From the NCBI RefSeq assembly GCF_000485595.1, contig NW_014577349.1, positions 263,812 through 307,694 on the forward strand: DNA of 43,883 bases, in the 5' to 3' direction. The notes under the pieces were generated by a model. It searched no databases and had not been told where the DNA came from. It saw only the letters and a program-made list of their open reading frames with translations. Of this stretch, positions 32,107 to 42,590 are shown piece by piece. Source of the DNA: Priapulus caudatus (Eukaryota; Priapulida; Priapulimorpha; Priapulimorphida; Priapulidae). Positions within the stretch are counted from its first letter, which is position 1; each line of letters begins with the position of its first letter. A program made the translations under genes and the position numbers.

Positions 32107-32232
32107 TTTCAGTGTACCATCCTCACAGCCATAAGCTACAGTGCTGCCATCGTGTGACACGGCACATGATCGTATCCTTGACTGCTCCTTCTCTGTCTGA
32201 CAAATCACCTCACCTTCGTTGCCGCACAACAC
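32107..32232 (-). CDS. APAF1: APAF1-like, WD40 blade exon d
   Basis: Encodes VLCGNEGEVICQTEKEQSRI, then CAVSHDGSTVAYGCEDGTLK. It lacks the WD/Trp signature; the equivalent human APAF-1 blade is also divergent and has AFGDENG where this has AYGCEDG. 126 nt, phase 0 both sides, acceptor CTCGATCAG, donor AAA|GTGAGTGG. Confidence 0.85.
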
Positions 32233-32479
32233 CTGATCGAGTAATTTCCGTCAGTTTCGCAATTGATGCGCTTGCACGATTACAAAATCACTCATTCATC
32301 CCTTCGAATTCACGCATGTCGTGTGCAATTTTAAAGTGCTGACAGGTCACTGAACGGCGTCGTCCCGTGGAGTCGCGTACTTATAAGCTACTCACCAACC
32401 CTGCGCCTCACTATGTAACACGAGCCCCCCACCCTCTTCCAGTGAATGTTCGCGATAGGTGCACCGTGGTACTTCTCAC

Positions 32480-32602
32480 CAAGAGCCGGTTCCTGCTGTC
32501 AGGGGCCGCCACCGTCACCGTGCCGGTGGGAGAGTAGTGTACCCCGAAGTCTCTCTTCAGGGATGGCGACTGCGACTCCTCGTCTGAGCTGGCATTCCAA
32601 AT
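32480..32602 (-). CDS. APAF1: APAF1-like, WD40 blade exon c
   Basis: Encodes IWNASSDEESQSPSLKRDFG, then VHYSPTGTVTVAAPDSRNRL. It is an Asp/Ser-rich divergent blade at the place where APAF-1 also has a non-canonical blade. 123 nt, phase 0 both sides, acceptor TGTGATAG, donor TTG|GTGAGAAG. Confidence 0.8.
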
Positions 32603-32636
32603 CTATCACATATACGATTGCGCATGTAGCAGTGAA

Positions 32637-32800
32637 AAAAATACACGGGGGCTCGGGGCGATTTAGCCCCCGAAATGCCAAAAAGAGCCCCGGAAATGCC
32701 AAAAAGAGCCCCCGGAAATTTGCATAGAGTTCAATGCAAACCAAATTTTAGAATGCTATTTTCATGCACGCGAGCTTGAAAAGTAGCCCCCGAAAAATAA
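32637..32800. repeat. CCCCCGAAATGCC-type short repeats in an APAF1 intron
   Basis: Repeats of GCCCCCGAAATGCCAAAAAG (two to three copies) and later GTAGCCCCCGAAAAA. Probably a fragment of a dispersed element; non-coding. Confidence 0.45.
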
Positions 32801-33001
32801 ATTATGTTTTTTTCCCTGGCATGTAGCACTCGGTCGGATCGTCCCAGACACACACACACACACACACTGCAGAGACCGTTGAGGTCTCATATATACCTAC
32901 GAGCGCGCGATTCACACAAGTTAGAAGAGAAAGGGTTGAATTTTAATTCGACGACTGCAGACGTTTTTCTCTGCAGTCGACACGTACGGCAGAACGCTTA
33001 C

Positions 33002-33127
33002 CATTACTGTTTCGTCGTCCGAAGCAGAAACTAATCGATTGCCGTCTGGGGAGAAATCCAGCGAGTAAACCCAGCCGGTGTGACCTTTGTAGACTGACAG
33101 CAAACTCCCGGTGCACACGCTCCATAG
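33002..33127 (-). CDS. APAF1: APAF1-like, WD40 blade exon b
   Basis: Encodes [20 protein letters not shown], then [21 protein letters not shown] textbook WD40 blade with GH and SxSDDxT. 126 nt, phase 0 both sides, acceptor GTATTTCAG, donor ATG|GTAAGCG. Confidence 0.9.
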
Positions 33128-33482
33128 CTGAAATACAACGAATACAATAGTGCCATGAAGCAATACCAGTCCTTGGTGGTGACCGTAACTTTAACCACAT
33201 TTCCTGCCAATTTACGAAATGTACGGCTACCGCCTTTCTATGAGGCTAAATGGACTCTAGAGAGCTCGTTTCTGCTTTTCAGTTAAATGGATGATATCAG
33301 GAAACCAGATTAAGTATTCTCCACGATTCTATCAGGTCATTTCTTATAAAGAAATGAATATTAATTTGAAGGCCTTTCGCCTCTTGGCTGTTGCTGTTGA
33401 GAAACCCAACTGCAGCAATAAAGATAATTAGCAGCAGTACTGGTTTGTACTTTTTTTTTTGGTACAGGGAGTTTGTCTTTAC

Positions 33483-33611
33483 CTGCACAGAGTAATTGGA
33501 TAGACCACCAGCGACGATGCTAGCATCTGGGGACAGGCGGCAGCACAGCACGGCATTCCCGGACCTTGCATTGCATGTCTGCCTCTGCTTGCCACTCAAT
33601 GAATCCCAGAC
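33483..33611 (-). CDS. APAF1: APAF1-like, WD40 blade exon a (most upstream seen)
   Basis: Encodes VWDSLSGKQRQTCNARSGNA, then CRLSPDASIVAGGLSNYSVQ. The end NYSVQ followed by LW of exon b matches the order in APAF-1. 129 nt, phase 0 both sides, acceptor GGTCTTCAG, donor CAG|GTAAAGAC. It needs an upstream exon ending in phase 0. None is recognisable up to 43883, so CARD, NB-ARC and the first propeller lie outside the window or the locus is broken. Confidence 0.88.
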
Positions 33612-33950
33612 CTGAAGACCAACGTAGTAATATTACGACGTAAAAAGACATAACGTACGACGATAAAGACGTACGACGATAAGACGTACGACGATAAAGT
33701 CATAGGCATAGCAGCTTAGTCTTAGGCATAGCAGCTACGAGGTCTGCACTGCTAGTCTACGGCTGGTAACTCGGAGCAGCCGAGCGACCAGAACACGTAG
33801 ATGTTATTTAGTTCCAAGCGCGGCACAATGGCCCTCAGCAACCGCCTCACTTTCGTTTCAATACCGGCCTTTTATCCAGCAAAGCTACTCGGTATTATAT
33901 ATATGTGGGTGGCGTTGTTGGCCACCCACCAGCGAGATAAACACATTTTT
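33612..33950. repeat. Short ACGTACGACGATAA tandem and unassigned DNA
   Basis: Three copies of ACGTACGACGATAAAG-like units at about 33653-33700 and two GGCATAGCAGCT units just after. A GGGTGGC...GCCACCC hairpin sits at 33905-33930. No exon found. Confidence 0.5.
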
Positions 33951-34837
33951 ACATCAGCTACATTACTACATAGTTACATAGCTACATTACAACATAGCTA
34001 CATTACTACATAGTTACATAGCTACATTACAACATAGCTACAATGCTAATAACTACATTGCCACATTGCTGCATTACTACATTGCTACATTACCACATAG
34101 CTACATTACCACATAGCTAAATTACTACATAGCTACATTAAAACATAGCTACATTATAACATAGCTACATTACAACATAGCTACATTGCTAATAGCTACA
34201 TAACTACATAGCTACATTACAACATAGCTACATTACTACGTAGCTATATTACTACATTACTACACAGCTACATAGCTACATTACTACATATCTACATTAC
34301 TACTTTTCCACACTAGCTACATAGCTACATAGTTACATTACTACACTGATATATTACTACATAGCTGCATTACTACATATCTACATTACTACATTTCCAC
34401 ACTAGCTACATAGCTACATTACTACATATCTACATTACTACTTTTCCACACTAGCTACATAGCTACCGTACATAGTTACATTACTACACTGATATATTAC
34501 TACATAGCTGCATTACTACATATCTACATTACTACATTTCCACACAAGCTACATAGCTACATTACTACATGGCTATATTACTACATAGCTACACTAGCTA
34601 CATAGTAACATTACTACATTCCTACATTACTACGTAGCTATATTACTACATTGCTACATAGCTACATTGCTATACATAGCTACATTACTACATTGCTTCA
34701 TTACAACATAGCTACATTGCTACATAGCTACAATACTACATTGCTTCATTACAACATAGCTACATTACAGCATAGCTAGTTAGCTACATTACTAAATTGC
34801 TACATAGCTATATTGCTACATAGCTTATTGCTACAGG
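33951..34837. repeat. ~890 bp minisatellite (ACATAGCT/ACATTACT units)
   Basis: Degenerate 8-mers alternating TACATAGC and TACATTAC with variants (AACATAGC, TACATTGC) and longer higher-order blocks, such as the one containing TTTCCACACTAGC at about 34306, 34387 and 34445. It runs without a break into the 3' end of the SINE-like unit at 34838. Confidence 0.9.
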
Positions 34838-34961
34838 TGTCGACTGAAGCAAAGCGAGATAAAGAGCTTTGCTCAAAGGCACATCAACCACGGTGGAACT
34901 CGAACCAAAGGCCGTTTAGCCCGAATTCAAGTGTGCGCTACACTTAGACCATCAATGCCCC
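34838..34961 (-). mobile_element. tRNA-derived SINE-like element
   Basis: On the minus strand the unit starts GGGGCATTGA. It has a perfect RNA polymerase III A box (TGGTCTAAGTG) and, about 35 bp later, a near-consensus B box (GGTTCGAGTTCC). It then has TGATGTGCCTTTGAGCAAAG and a CTTTATCTCGCTTTGC tail region, a pattern seen in invertebrate tRNA-SINEs. It is not a functional tRNA, since the arms do not pair. The 3' tail continues into the minisatellite. Confidence 0.6.
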
Positions 34962-36800
34962 ACAACCCACCCACCGAAAAAAAATACGAAGCACATCGTT
35001 AAAACGTGGTACGCATCGTACGAACACAGATACGCGCGACGCCAGCGTCAGCCGTCGCAAGCCGCCGCCATTTGCACCGGTAGATCCACGCGTGACTAAA
35101 AGAATATTGCGCACTAACAGATAGAAGTCGTACTCTGTGAAAAGTAAAACGCTTACGCAAAAAACGAACACGCTTGATTGTAGCCAACAAAGAAGCTCTA
35201 ACGAGATCGTAGCAGATACTAAAGCCAAATCACGGCAAAAAAAACATTTGCACGGTACGAACGTCGCTGCACGCACCTGAACATATGGTTAGCAAACAAA
35301 CAAAAAACGTATATAAATGGTGAAAATAAATCGCTGCACGTCGGAATTTTGTTTTTGCGACTACGTGCGTACACAGATGTAATCAATAGCATATAAAGAA
35401 GGCCTTCTTTATTTGCTCTTGGTGTAATCGTGTTTGCGCGACTACGTATACGTATGCCCGCAGATACAAATCGAACACACAGGCTATTGTGCTGTGACCA
35501 CGTATGTGAACGCAGTTTTTACACAGAAACATCGGCTGCTGCTAAAGAAGTCAACTGCCGAAGTCATGCAAAAAAGCCCATCAAGCATTTAAACTGATTT
35601 TATTATTATTACTAATTGCTGTCGCTTACGGCTGGCGAATGTTTTGCTAAAATATCAATGCTGCGTTGCGAAAAAATCTGCTCATCTTCAGTTTCTTTGC
35701 ACGCAGAATTACAAAAAAATGAAAAAGTGTACTGGGGATCAATAAATCTCGTATTCGCGTAACGCACGCATGCGTGCCTAATACTCTAGTTATCGTGGGA
35801 TGATATTTTCCGTCATACTTGGAGGAGCGCTATGTAACAAGAGTAGGCGATATAGCGGAGCGCGTGTGTGCTACGTATTATAACAGGCACGTGTGATCGT
35901 ATAGTGACCAGGTTCGCGAACAGTAGATACGTGTGCTATTGTACTGAAGCCGCAGGCAGTATAATGCTATAACCACAGAATTATTGCAGTACCTCTAGTC
36001 TTTAATAATCAACATCATAGTGACAATCATATACAATACATAGGTGGCTACACAGGCCAACTAGAAAATACGCGTTACAAATGATTTATAGCTTACGATT
36101 TATATAGAGCATATATATATATTAGAGCAGCAGGCAGCAGCTAGGGTCCGCAGCGAGAGACGTCCGGCGGCGACGGTGACGAGCAACGAGAGCAGGTGAG
36201 AGAGCAGCGCGGTTGCTGACAGCGCCGTGAACTGTCTGTCTCTTTGTCCAAATCGGCGGGTTTTTATTCATCTTCAGGAATCCGTGGCCCGAGCGTGGTC
36301 AATGCCTTGTTGCGCGCGGATGGTGCAATACTGTCGTCATCTCCAACATTTTTATGGCTAAGTGAAGGTGAGAAGCTTCTCGCTCCGTGGCTAGCTAAGT
36401 GAAGGTGAGAGGCTTCTCGCTCCGGCGTGGGAATGGCGGCGTTTCGCTTCATGTTTCCATATTTCACATTTGTCGGCGACGTTCGTTGTTTGTTCTTCAT
36501 GAGTCGGCATGCGACATCAAACTGTGACGTGTTTCTCTCCGCCTTGTTTAGGTGCTAAACTGTCACTCTGCCGTCGTGGGTGATAACTTTTACTCGCGTT
36601 CCAGTGACTCATCGCAGTTTCTAATCGACGGGCGACGTGCCACTGCTGATGACGGAAATAAAATCGTTACAGTTTTAACCCTGGTTGGAATATAAAAAAC
36701 GATGCACGGGTCGCTGTGGCGCAATCACTTTCTCTTGAGGTCGTTACAATGATCGACACGGTTTCTCCGGATGGTTGGGTGACATTGTTCACTTGTTGCC
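34962..36800. other. Intergenic or intronic; no confirmed exon
   Basis: Contains micro-hairpin H6. A 30-bp direct repeat (GCTAAGTGAAGGTGAGA..) is doubled at about 36355-36425. A purine-rich stretch at 36125-36200 ends GAGAGCAG|GTGAGAGA and could be a 5' untranslated exon for the GPCR. No supporting reading frame exists for any of this. Confidence 0.4.
35384..35421. mobile_element. Micro-hairpin insertion H6
   Basis: 38 bp: CAATAGCATATAAAGAAGG facing CCTTCTTTATTTGCTCTTG, two mismatches, no loop. Flanking 7-mers ATGTAAT and GTGTAAT (6 of 7). The right terminus keeps the family end CTCTTG. Confidence 0.7.
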
Positions 36801-37059
36801 TTAGGCTATTTTGAATGATGTGTCACTTTGCTTATTCTAAGTTAAGAATATCTACTAATAAATCTATATGTAGCATGTCATCTGTATTATTACAGCGACA
36901 GTGTACGAGAAGACACGCTTTGCTCGGCCTCCGCATACATCGGCTGCTAAAACAACGCAGAACCCAACGCAGCTCCGCAGCGAACGAAGATAGTAGCACT
37001 CAACGACAAGAGAAACATAACGCCACCGATAACGAAACCTTCTGAAGCTGACTGAACTC

Positions 37060-38256
37060 ATGGCACAAGCGAACAACACCACGCTGAGCTGTGAGGAACT
37101 TGGATATGTGGTGATTGCTTTCGACGAGCTGATGCAGCCCACTGTTCTGCACGCGGTGTTTTTCAGCTTCATCGTCATCCTCGGCATTCCCAGCAACATT
37201 GTCGTGCTGATCGCGTATCGGCACATCCAGAAAGCGAACCACACAGATAAGTTCACGGCCGTCTTCGTGCGTCTGCTCTCTGGCTGTGACATCATCATCT
37301 GCTGCACCGTATTCACTCACTACATCAACATGAAGAACAACATCGCGCTGTGCACGCTCGAAACGTACCTGCAGATCATTCCCTTAACATTCTCATTCTG
37401 CATTCTTGTTGTGATTGCCGTGGAGCGGTACCTGGCAGTGTGCCACCCCCTGGTGAAGATGACAATTAAGCACATCGCTGCTTTGATTGGTATCTCGATG
37501 GCCACCGCGATCGTAGTGACACTGAATTATTCCATCCCGCACAGAATCGTCGCGCGGGACTGCTGCACGATCCCCGATGTCACGCTGCTAACGGTCATAG
37601 TGACGAAGGATGCTGCATCGCTCTACATCGTCATACTGCTGCTTCTCGTCGTTCTCTACGCCCTCATCTTCAGAGCGATCTACAAGCGGCAAACGAACAA
37701 GGTTGGCGCGCACAGTCACGACGCGAGCTCCACTCTTAACACGATATCCGTATCGGTGGCACCGGCCGCACAGCAGAAGAACAAGAACGATCTCTCCGAA
37801 GTGAAGCCAACCTGGGAAGCTGGGAGCACGCGCGTTGGAGAGCCAGGGAAGTCAAGCACCATTCACCTCCACGCCACTGATGAAGCCATGCCTCAGACAG
37901 CATGTTCTTCTCAAGCAGCATCTTCGCCGGCGGTACCCACAGCTTCCAATCAAATCCAGCTCCCTCGAAGAAGCCAGCCGGGTGGAAAAAAGTCCAGCGG
38001 TAAGACTACTCTCCAGTTGAAGTCAGCTCTCATGTTTAGCCTCATCACGCTGTCATTTTTTCTCGTCTGGCTGCCGTTCTGGCTGATGAACTTAGCACCT
38101 CTGCATGACTGGAACTTGGGAATTCCTATATTTATGCACCGATTCTATTATCTCAATACCTTAACAGATCCTCTTCTGTACGGTATATTCGATAGAAGAG
38201 TACGAACATATCTGTCTGGGATGAAGAAATCAGTGCACAATTGTTTGAAAATATAG
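37060..38256 (+). CDS. Class A (rhodopsin-like) G protein-coupled receptor
   Basis: A single-exon frame of 398 residues starting at ATG 37060, with seven hydrophobic segments. TM1 ~28-52, TM2 ~68-88, TM3 ~98-121 (Cys98 for the ECL2 disulfide, partner Cys168 or Cys169), TM4 ~138-156, TM5 ~186-208, TM6 ~322-344 and TM7 ~356-377. The TM3 end is ERY (122-124), a DRY variant. TM6 has WLP (337-339) and TM7 has DPLLY (370-374) in place of NPxxY. N-glycosylation sites are N5 and N6. The third intracellular loop is long (~210-320) and Ser/Ala/Gln-rich, and the C-tail is short. It resembles lineage-expanded orphan receptors of invertebrates. The ligand cannot be assigned. It is opposite in strand to the APAF1 exons. 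Confidence 0.9.
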   Translation: MAQANNTTLSCEELGYVVIAFDELMQPTVLHAVFFSFIVILGIPSNIVVLIAYRHIQKANHTDKFTAVFVRLLSGCDIIICCTVFTHYINMKNNIALCTLETYLQIIPLTFSFCILVVIAVERYLAVCHPLVKMTIKHIAALIGISMATAIVVTLNYSIPHRIVARDCCTIPDVTLLTVIVTKDAASLYIVILLLLVVLYALIFRAIYKRQTNKVGAHSHDASSTLNTISVSVAPAAQQKNKNDLSEVKPTWEAGSTRVGEPGKSSTIHLHATDEAMPQTACSSQAASSPAVPTASNQIQLPRRSQPGGKKSSGKTTLQLKSALMFSLITLSFFLVWLPFWLMNLAPLHDWNLGIPIFMHRFYYLNTLTDPLLYGIFDRRVRTYLSGMKKSVHNCLKI

Positions 38257-38325
38257 CTAGGTTTCGACATAATTTGAGGAAATGGTTACCTTTTCTCGTC
38301 GCTATAAGCAGTATATTCAATATAT

Positions 38326-38375
38326 CAAGAGCTAATAATACCTTAATAATATCACCAAGGTATTATTAGCTCTTA
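38326..38375. mobile_element. Micro-hairpin insertion H5, 3' of the GPCR
   Basis: CAAGAGCTAATAATACCTT pairs with AAGGTATTATTAGCTCTT around a 12-nt loop, 50 bp. The last base is A instead of G. The flanks are an exact 7-bp repeat AATATAT (38319-38325 and 38376-38382). It lies 70 bp after the GPCR stop codon. Confidence 0.85.
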
Positions 38376-38382
38376 AATATAT

Positions 38383-38388
38383 ATTAAA
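38383..38388 (+). promoter_or_regulatory. Possible polyadenylation signal ATTAAA
   Basis: The common variant hexamer ATTAAA follows directly after the H5 target repeat, 127 bp past the GPCR stop. No AATAAA was seen nearer. Confidence 0.35.
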
Positions 38389-38555
38389 CCCTGTAACAAC
38401 GAGTAATACAGAACTTAGCAGATAATTCATCCAAAATATTGTCATAGACTACAATGAAGCTAACACAGTTTCATAGTTGACAATTAGGGTCACACCAGCT
38501 GCATTAAGGACTGCCTGGCACAGACAATACTGTATCTAACAGAGTGTTGTACTAG

Positions 38556-38897
38556 GGCTGATAGGGTCTATGTCCCCCAGGGTACTGCCGGAACGTACCC
38601 TGGGTACGGTCCGGTATACCGGAACGTACCCTGGTACTAAATACTACTATCTAATATGCCAGACCGTACCTCGCCTACTCCACTAACGAGTCTAGGTAGT
38701 CGCCTACGCCTAGTCCCTAACCCTAACCCTAACCCTCACTCTAACCCTAACCCTAACCCAAACCCTAACCATATCAGCTAGATAGTTACCAGGGTACGTT
38801 CCGGTATACCGGACCGTACCCAGGGTACGTTCCGGTATACCGGACCGTACCCAGGGTACGTTCCGGCAGTACCCTGGGGGACATAGACCCTATGAGC
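38556..38897. mobile_element. Inverted-repeat element with (CCCTAA)n core, complete copy
   Basis: Ends GGCTGATAGGGTCTATGTCC and the reverse complement of GCTCATAGGGTCTATGTCC. Arms of about 75 bp carry repeated GGTACGGTCCGGTATACCGG motifs; the right arm has an extra motif copy. Both sides have TGTACTAG (38548-38555 and 38898-38905), an 8-bp duplication as in hAT-type insertions. The core at 38717-38770 is about eight CCCTAA-type hexamers. Confidence 0.8.
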
Positions 38898-38905
38898 TGT
38901 ACTAG

Positions 38906-39730
38906 GTATTGTTTCCGTGGGTTTTATTGATCTCTTTCGCCCACATATTACCTACGGCTGTGTAAAACTACAACATTTTGTCAGGAGGAAATTGCATGGC
39001 CCCCGCTTGTCACTTGAACTATCGAGAAAACGTGCTGGTAATCAATACATAACAAATGTCATTTACACATTAAAGATCAAGTGTCGTACTTTTAAGGATA
39101 CTGTTAGGGTTACGGATGGGTAACACTGTAAAGAGCATTGCAACATAACTGCTCATGAAATTCAATCAAATTAAAATCCATTACATACGAGAGATGTCTC
39201 TCTACGCTCTTGATAAATTTTTTTTTAATTCATCGCTAATTAAGTGACGGCAAAAATTGTTAAATTATACCCAAAAAATGTCTTTTTTGCTATTTTGCAG
39301 AGTTGGGACCTAAACTTTTAACCATCCAAGTTGCTCATGATATGAACTAAAAAAGGGTCCCTGGAATTTTTTTAAATGCTTTCATTTAGGAAATAAGTTG
39401 AAAATATGTACGAAAATTTGTAGTGATTTTCAAAACGCAACAATTTCGTAAACAAAGAGCCATAACTTATAAAATATAATTTTTTTTTTAATTCCAGGGA
39501 GATTTTTTTCCTTTGATATGTTAGCATTGAAACGTAACACAAAAATTTGGAATCGGAGTTATGTGTTTCGAGAAATAGCGTTTGAAAAATCAGCAACTTC
39601 AGTATTTTAACAATGGAAATATTAGCATTTTTCTAAATTTCCCATGAGTGAACGCCTGTGTTAAGAATTGACTAATGCCGGGATTTGGAATGGTTTGGGA
39701 GGCTACATACATAATTTCTACGTATACATA
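38906..39730. other. No gene seen; AT-rich DNA
   Basis: About 39180-39620 is AT-rich with poly-T/A runs and phrases such as CGAGAAATAGCG typical of old repeats. No exon, RNA gene or inverted repeat with target duplication was recognised. Confidence 0.4.
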
Positions 39731-39734
39731 GCCA

Positions 39735-39990
39735 GGGGCGGCAGGGGGGGGGCGGTCGCCCCCCCCTATTATTTGCAAGAAAAAGGAAAGAAGAAGAAGA
39801 AAAAAAAAAGAAGAAAAAAAGAAGCAGAAGAAGAAAAAGAAAAAGAAACATCTTGCAAATGTCTTGCAAATGATGGGTGGGGTGGGGGGTCACCCCCCCC
39901 CCCCCAATCCATTTGCCAAGAAAAGGTTTTAAAGAAAGAAGAACGAATTTCTTCTGCATAAATAGGGGGGATCGCCCAAAAAAATTGGAG
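39735..39990. repeat. Three-unit G-run/C-run repeat
   Basis: Units of a G run, a short centre (CGGTCG, GTCA, ATCG) and a C run, followed by TTTGCAAGAAAAAGG or TTTGCCAAGAAAAGG. They start near 39745, 39885 and 39965, with an AG-rich stretch (AAGAAGAAG) between. Similar to the piece at 2812-2860. Probably a dispersed element end; frames over it are low complexity. Confidence 0.55.
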
Positions 39991-42466
39991 TGAGGATTTG
40001 TAGGCCTACAAAAAGGCTGGACTCACATTTCATCAAACAAATTTCGAAAAATAAGGTTCGAAAAATTTCAATCCATTATAGAAACCCTGGTGGACTTAAA
40101 TTTGATAATCGACTGTTCAAGTGTTATTTGCCTTTGGAGTCCCCAAGTTGGGACCATCATTTTGTCTGGATGATGCGTTCCCGCGGAAAGTAGGCCACAC
40201 CACGTTTGAGGGCTGTTAAACAAACTTTATAAATTATAAATTACCAAACGTTTTCAGGACATTGAACCTCTAAATAATACTTTCTTAAACAATTGCTATC
40301 TTATATTTTACCTCCGCCCACGGAAGTGGAGGGATAATCGTTGAATTCGGTGTGTCTGGGTGGCGTTCTGTTACCACGGTTAGCCGTCAACCTGTGTGGT
40401 GTGTGTGTTGTGTTGGGCTGGTGTGTTGTGTGTGGTGTGTTTGTGTGTGTGTGTGTGTTGACGCGATTTCGGATTATTAAGGCTGGCGTCAAGAGAGTCA
40501 GCCAAGCCCAATCAACCGGGGCCTGCTGCTGGAGCTGGGCCGGCAGAGCGAGCATACATGTACGCTGCGGAATAATCGTGGGTTATTCGTGTTGTTTCTG
40601 TACGTGTTCGTGAGTCGTATGGGCGTATGGCGTATTCACGGCTGGCGAGGTAGTTCCTCTCCGTGAGTGCCCTCTGTCTTAGGTTTTTAGGTTAAAGTGT
40701 TGTATGGCTTCGCGGCCCGCGCGTGTGGTGTGGTTGCGTTTTGCGTGTCATTCTCTCTTTCGTGCTTCATGTTGTTTCTCTCCTATACATTAATTTCACA
40801 TCAATTATTGGTTTTCAAGTGCTTTTAACAATAGATTTTAAAGCGAAATCCCAACTGTTCCCCCCACAGTTCCCGGACGAACCCCCCTCTTTTTAATAAC
40901 TTTGAATTCCAGTTCATCAGCAATTGAATTTCAAAACCAACTTTCTAATGTAGTTTTCCGCGAAAGACCCCCCATTTCCCGATAACATAGCCGGTTCCCA
41001 AGAGCCCATACCACATTCAACACAAACTCTAGTTCAAAGGAGACCACCATTTTCACATCTGAGTTAGGTTCCAGAGGCCCCCCCCCACCCTGCATGTTTT
41101 ACACTTCGCAGTGGCACTACCAAGATTACCTATCCTCAATTAATTTTGTTGGGTGAGTCCCCTCCCCCACGGGTTTCATTTCTTCCTTGTATATCTGTTG
41201 CCTCCTTGGTTCCCTGCTGGCACAATTTTTTGTCAAGGCAATTTGGAGCTTTGATTATAAGCTAAAATATCCTTTTGAGAGCATTCCCAACCCCCTGGCC
41301 AGGGGCTCTGCCCCTGGGACCCCCGCCAGATGCACGTAAGGCGGGGGGCCCCTTGGGGGGAACGGATTTCTATCAACCGTTGCCGGCAAGGTACTTGCGT
41401 ACCACAGTGTGTCTACGAAGTACCGTACGCCAAAAAGGCGGTATGTTTGTCGATTTCAATCAATCCGTCAGCGTACAACCGTGCGTACGCAAATGTTTGA
41501 TATGGAAGCTTCCGCGTGTATAATTTCAACCTACCGCCCTCGTAGCTGCTGGCTGTTTGAGGGCGCGGCCTGAGATAAAACCCAAAACCATCCAATCTGT
41601 GCGGGAGCACATACCATAGGAACCAAACTGACGCCTCTCTTGTATGTAAACCCAGATTGGCTCTCAGTCTGTCTACAGGAAGTCGCTGGGGGATGTGAAT
41701 AGTTGTCCTTCATTTTTCGTTGTATGATTTGTGGTTTCAACCAACTCGATTTGAAAGGCAGCGGACCAAACGTATCGCGTGCGTGCGTTGCGTTGCACGT
41801 ACCACCCGTTGCGTGGCGTGCCGTGTGCATACGCTTACATCGTTGCGTGCGTGTGCAACTACAACGTGGAGTGCTTGCGTACGTAAGAAACGGGTCGTGC
41901 GTGCCCTGCGTAATCGTCAATCAGTGCGTGCTTGGTGGTGCGTGGGTGCACGTCAAACCGGCCTAAAACTACGAGGGGGGAGGGGCGCTTTAACGAAAAA
42001 ACAACTTGCCAACGGGCTAGTGAAACAAAAAAGCGTCAAAGGCTGGCCGCCCTGGTTCCTGTTGTACTATGGAAATTATTTATTTTATTTAGATGAGTAG
42101 AGATTTTATATAATTTTCTCAATAGAAAATTAATGCATGTGCTGCGTTATTGCTTGGAAACCACCTGCGGGGAAATTTTCGGAGTCGGTTTACGGCACCC
42201 TCGTCAGGTTCGTTGTAAGGTTACGCCAAAGTTTTTACGTCATTTTAGCTTGCACCTAAAAAACGGCCCGCTTGCGTACGCGAAAATCGTTGACTGAGAT
42301 AAAATTACTTACAATAGCTGTCGTGATGAATCGCCAACTAAGCAACGTCGATTGCGTACACAAGATTTACGCAAAATATTTTGCGTACGCAGCTTGATGA
42401 ATCATGAATCTACCCCTGGACCCCACCCGTCAGTGCAAGCGCACACGGTATCAGAGTCTACAGTTC
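39991..42466. other. No gene supported; GT-rich, C-run and TTGCGTACG-rich repeats
   Basis: 40380-40460 is GT-rich. 40855-41180 has several C runs in AT-rich DNA. 41280-41340 has GGCCAGGGGCTCTGCCCC, an element-end-like palindrome. 41390-42390 has many scattered TTGCGTACG / CGTACGCAA motifs. A plus-strand frame at 41720-42100 is made mostly of CGTGCGTTGCGT simple sequence and is not called a gene. Confidence 0.45.
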
Positions 42467-42590
42467 CTAGGGGCGTGTACAGGGGGGGTTCAGGGGGTCC
42501 GGACCCCCCCTGCTCGCGCAGAAAACGCATCTGAGGGGGTATAATTTCAATTCAAACCCCCCCTTCGCGTGCTCCTGTACACGCCCCTAG
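42467..42590. mobile_element. 124 bp inverted-repeat element (CTAGGGGCGTGTACAG ends)
   Basis: Ends CTAGGGGCGTGTACAG and its exact reverse complement. The interior has a GGGGGTCCGGACCCCC palindrome. The right flank runs into CGCCCCCCCGCC and CCTGGCGCCGCCCCTG, resembling another G/C-run element, so it may be nested. No clear target duplication. Confidence 0.6.

Noticed and set aside
34838-34961. Functional tRNA gene
   Set aside because: A and B boxes are present, but the acceptor and anticodon arms do not pair; it fits a SINE better.
35395-35410. Rho-independent-like terminator hairpin at H6
   Set aside because: Not meaningful in animal nuclear DNA; termini and flanking 7-mers place it in the micro-hairpin family.
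36264-36500. Possible upstream APAF1 exon on the minus strand
   Set aside because: No WD40, NB-ARC or CARD pattern; the frame includes a 30-bp direct repeat and lacks convincing splice sites.
41720-42100. 126-codon plus-strand frame
   Set aside because: Cys/Arg/Val-rich reading of CGTGCGTTGCGT simple sequence with no homology cues.
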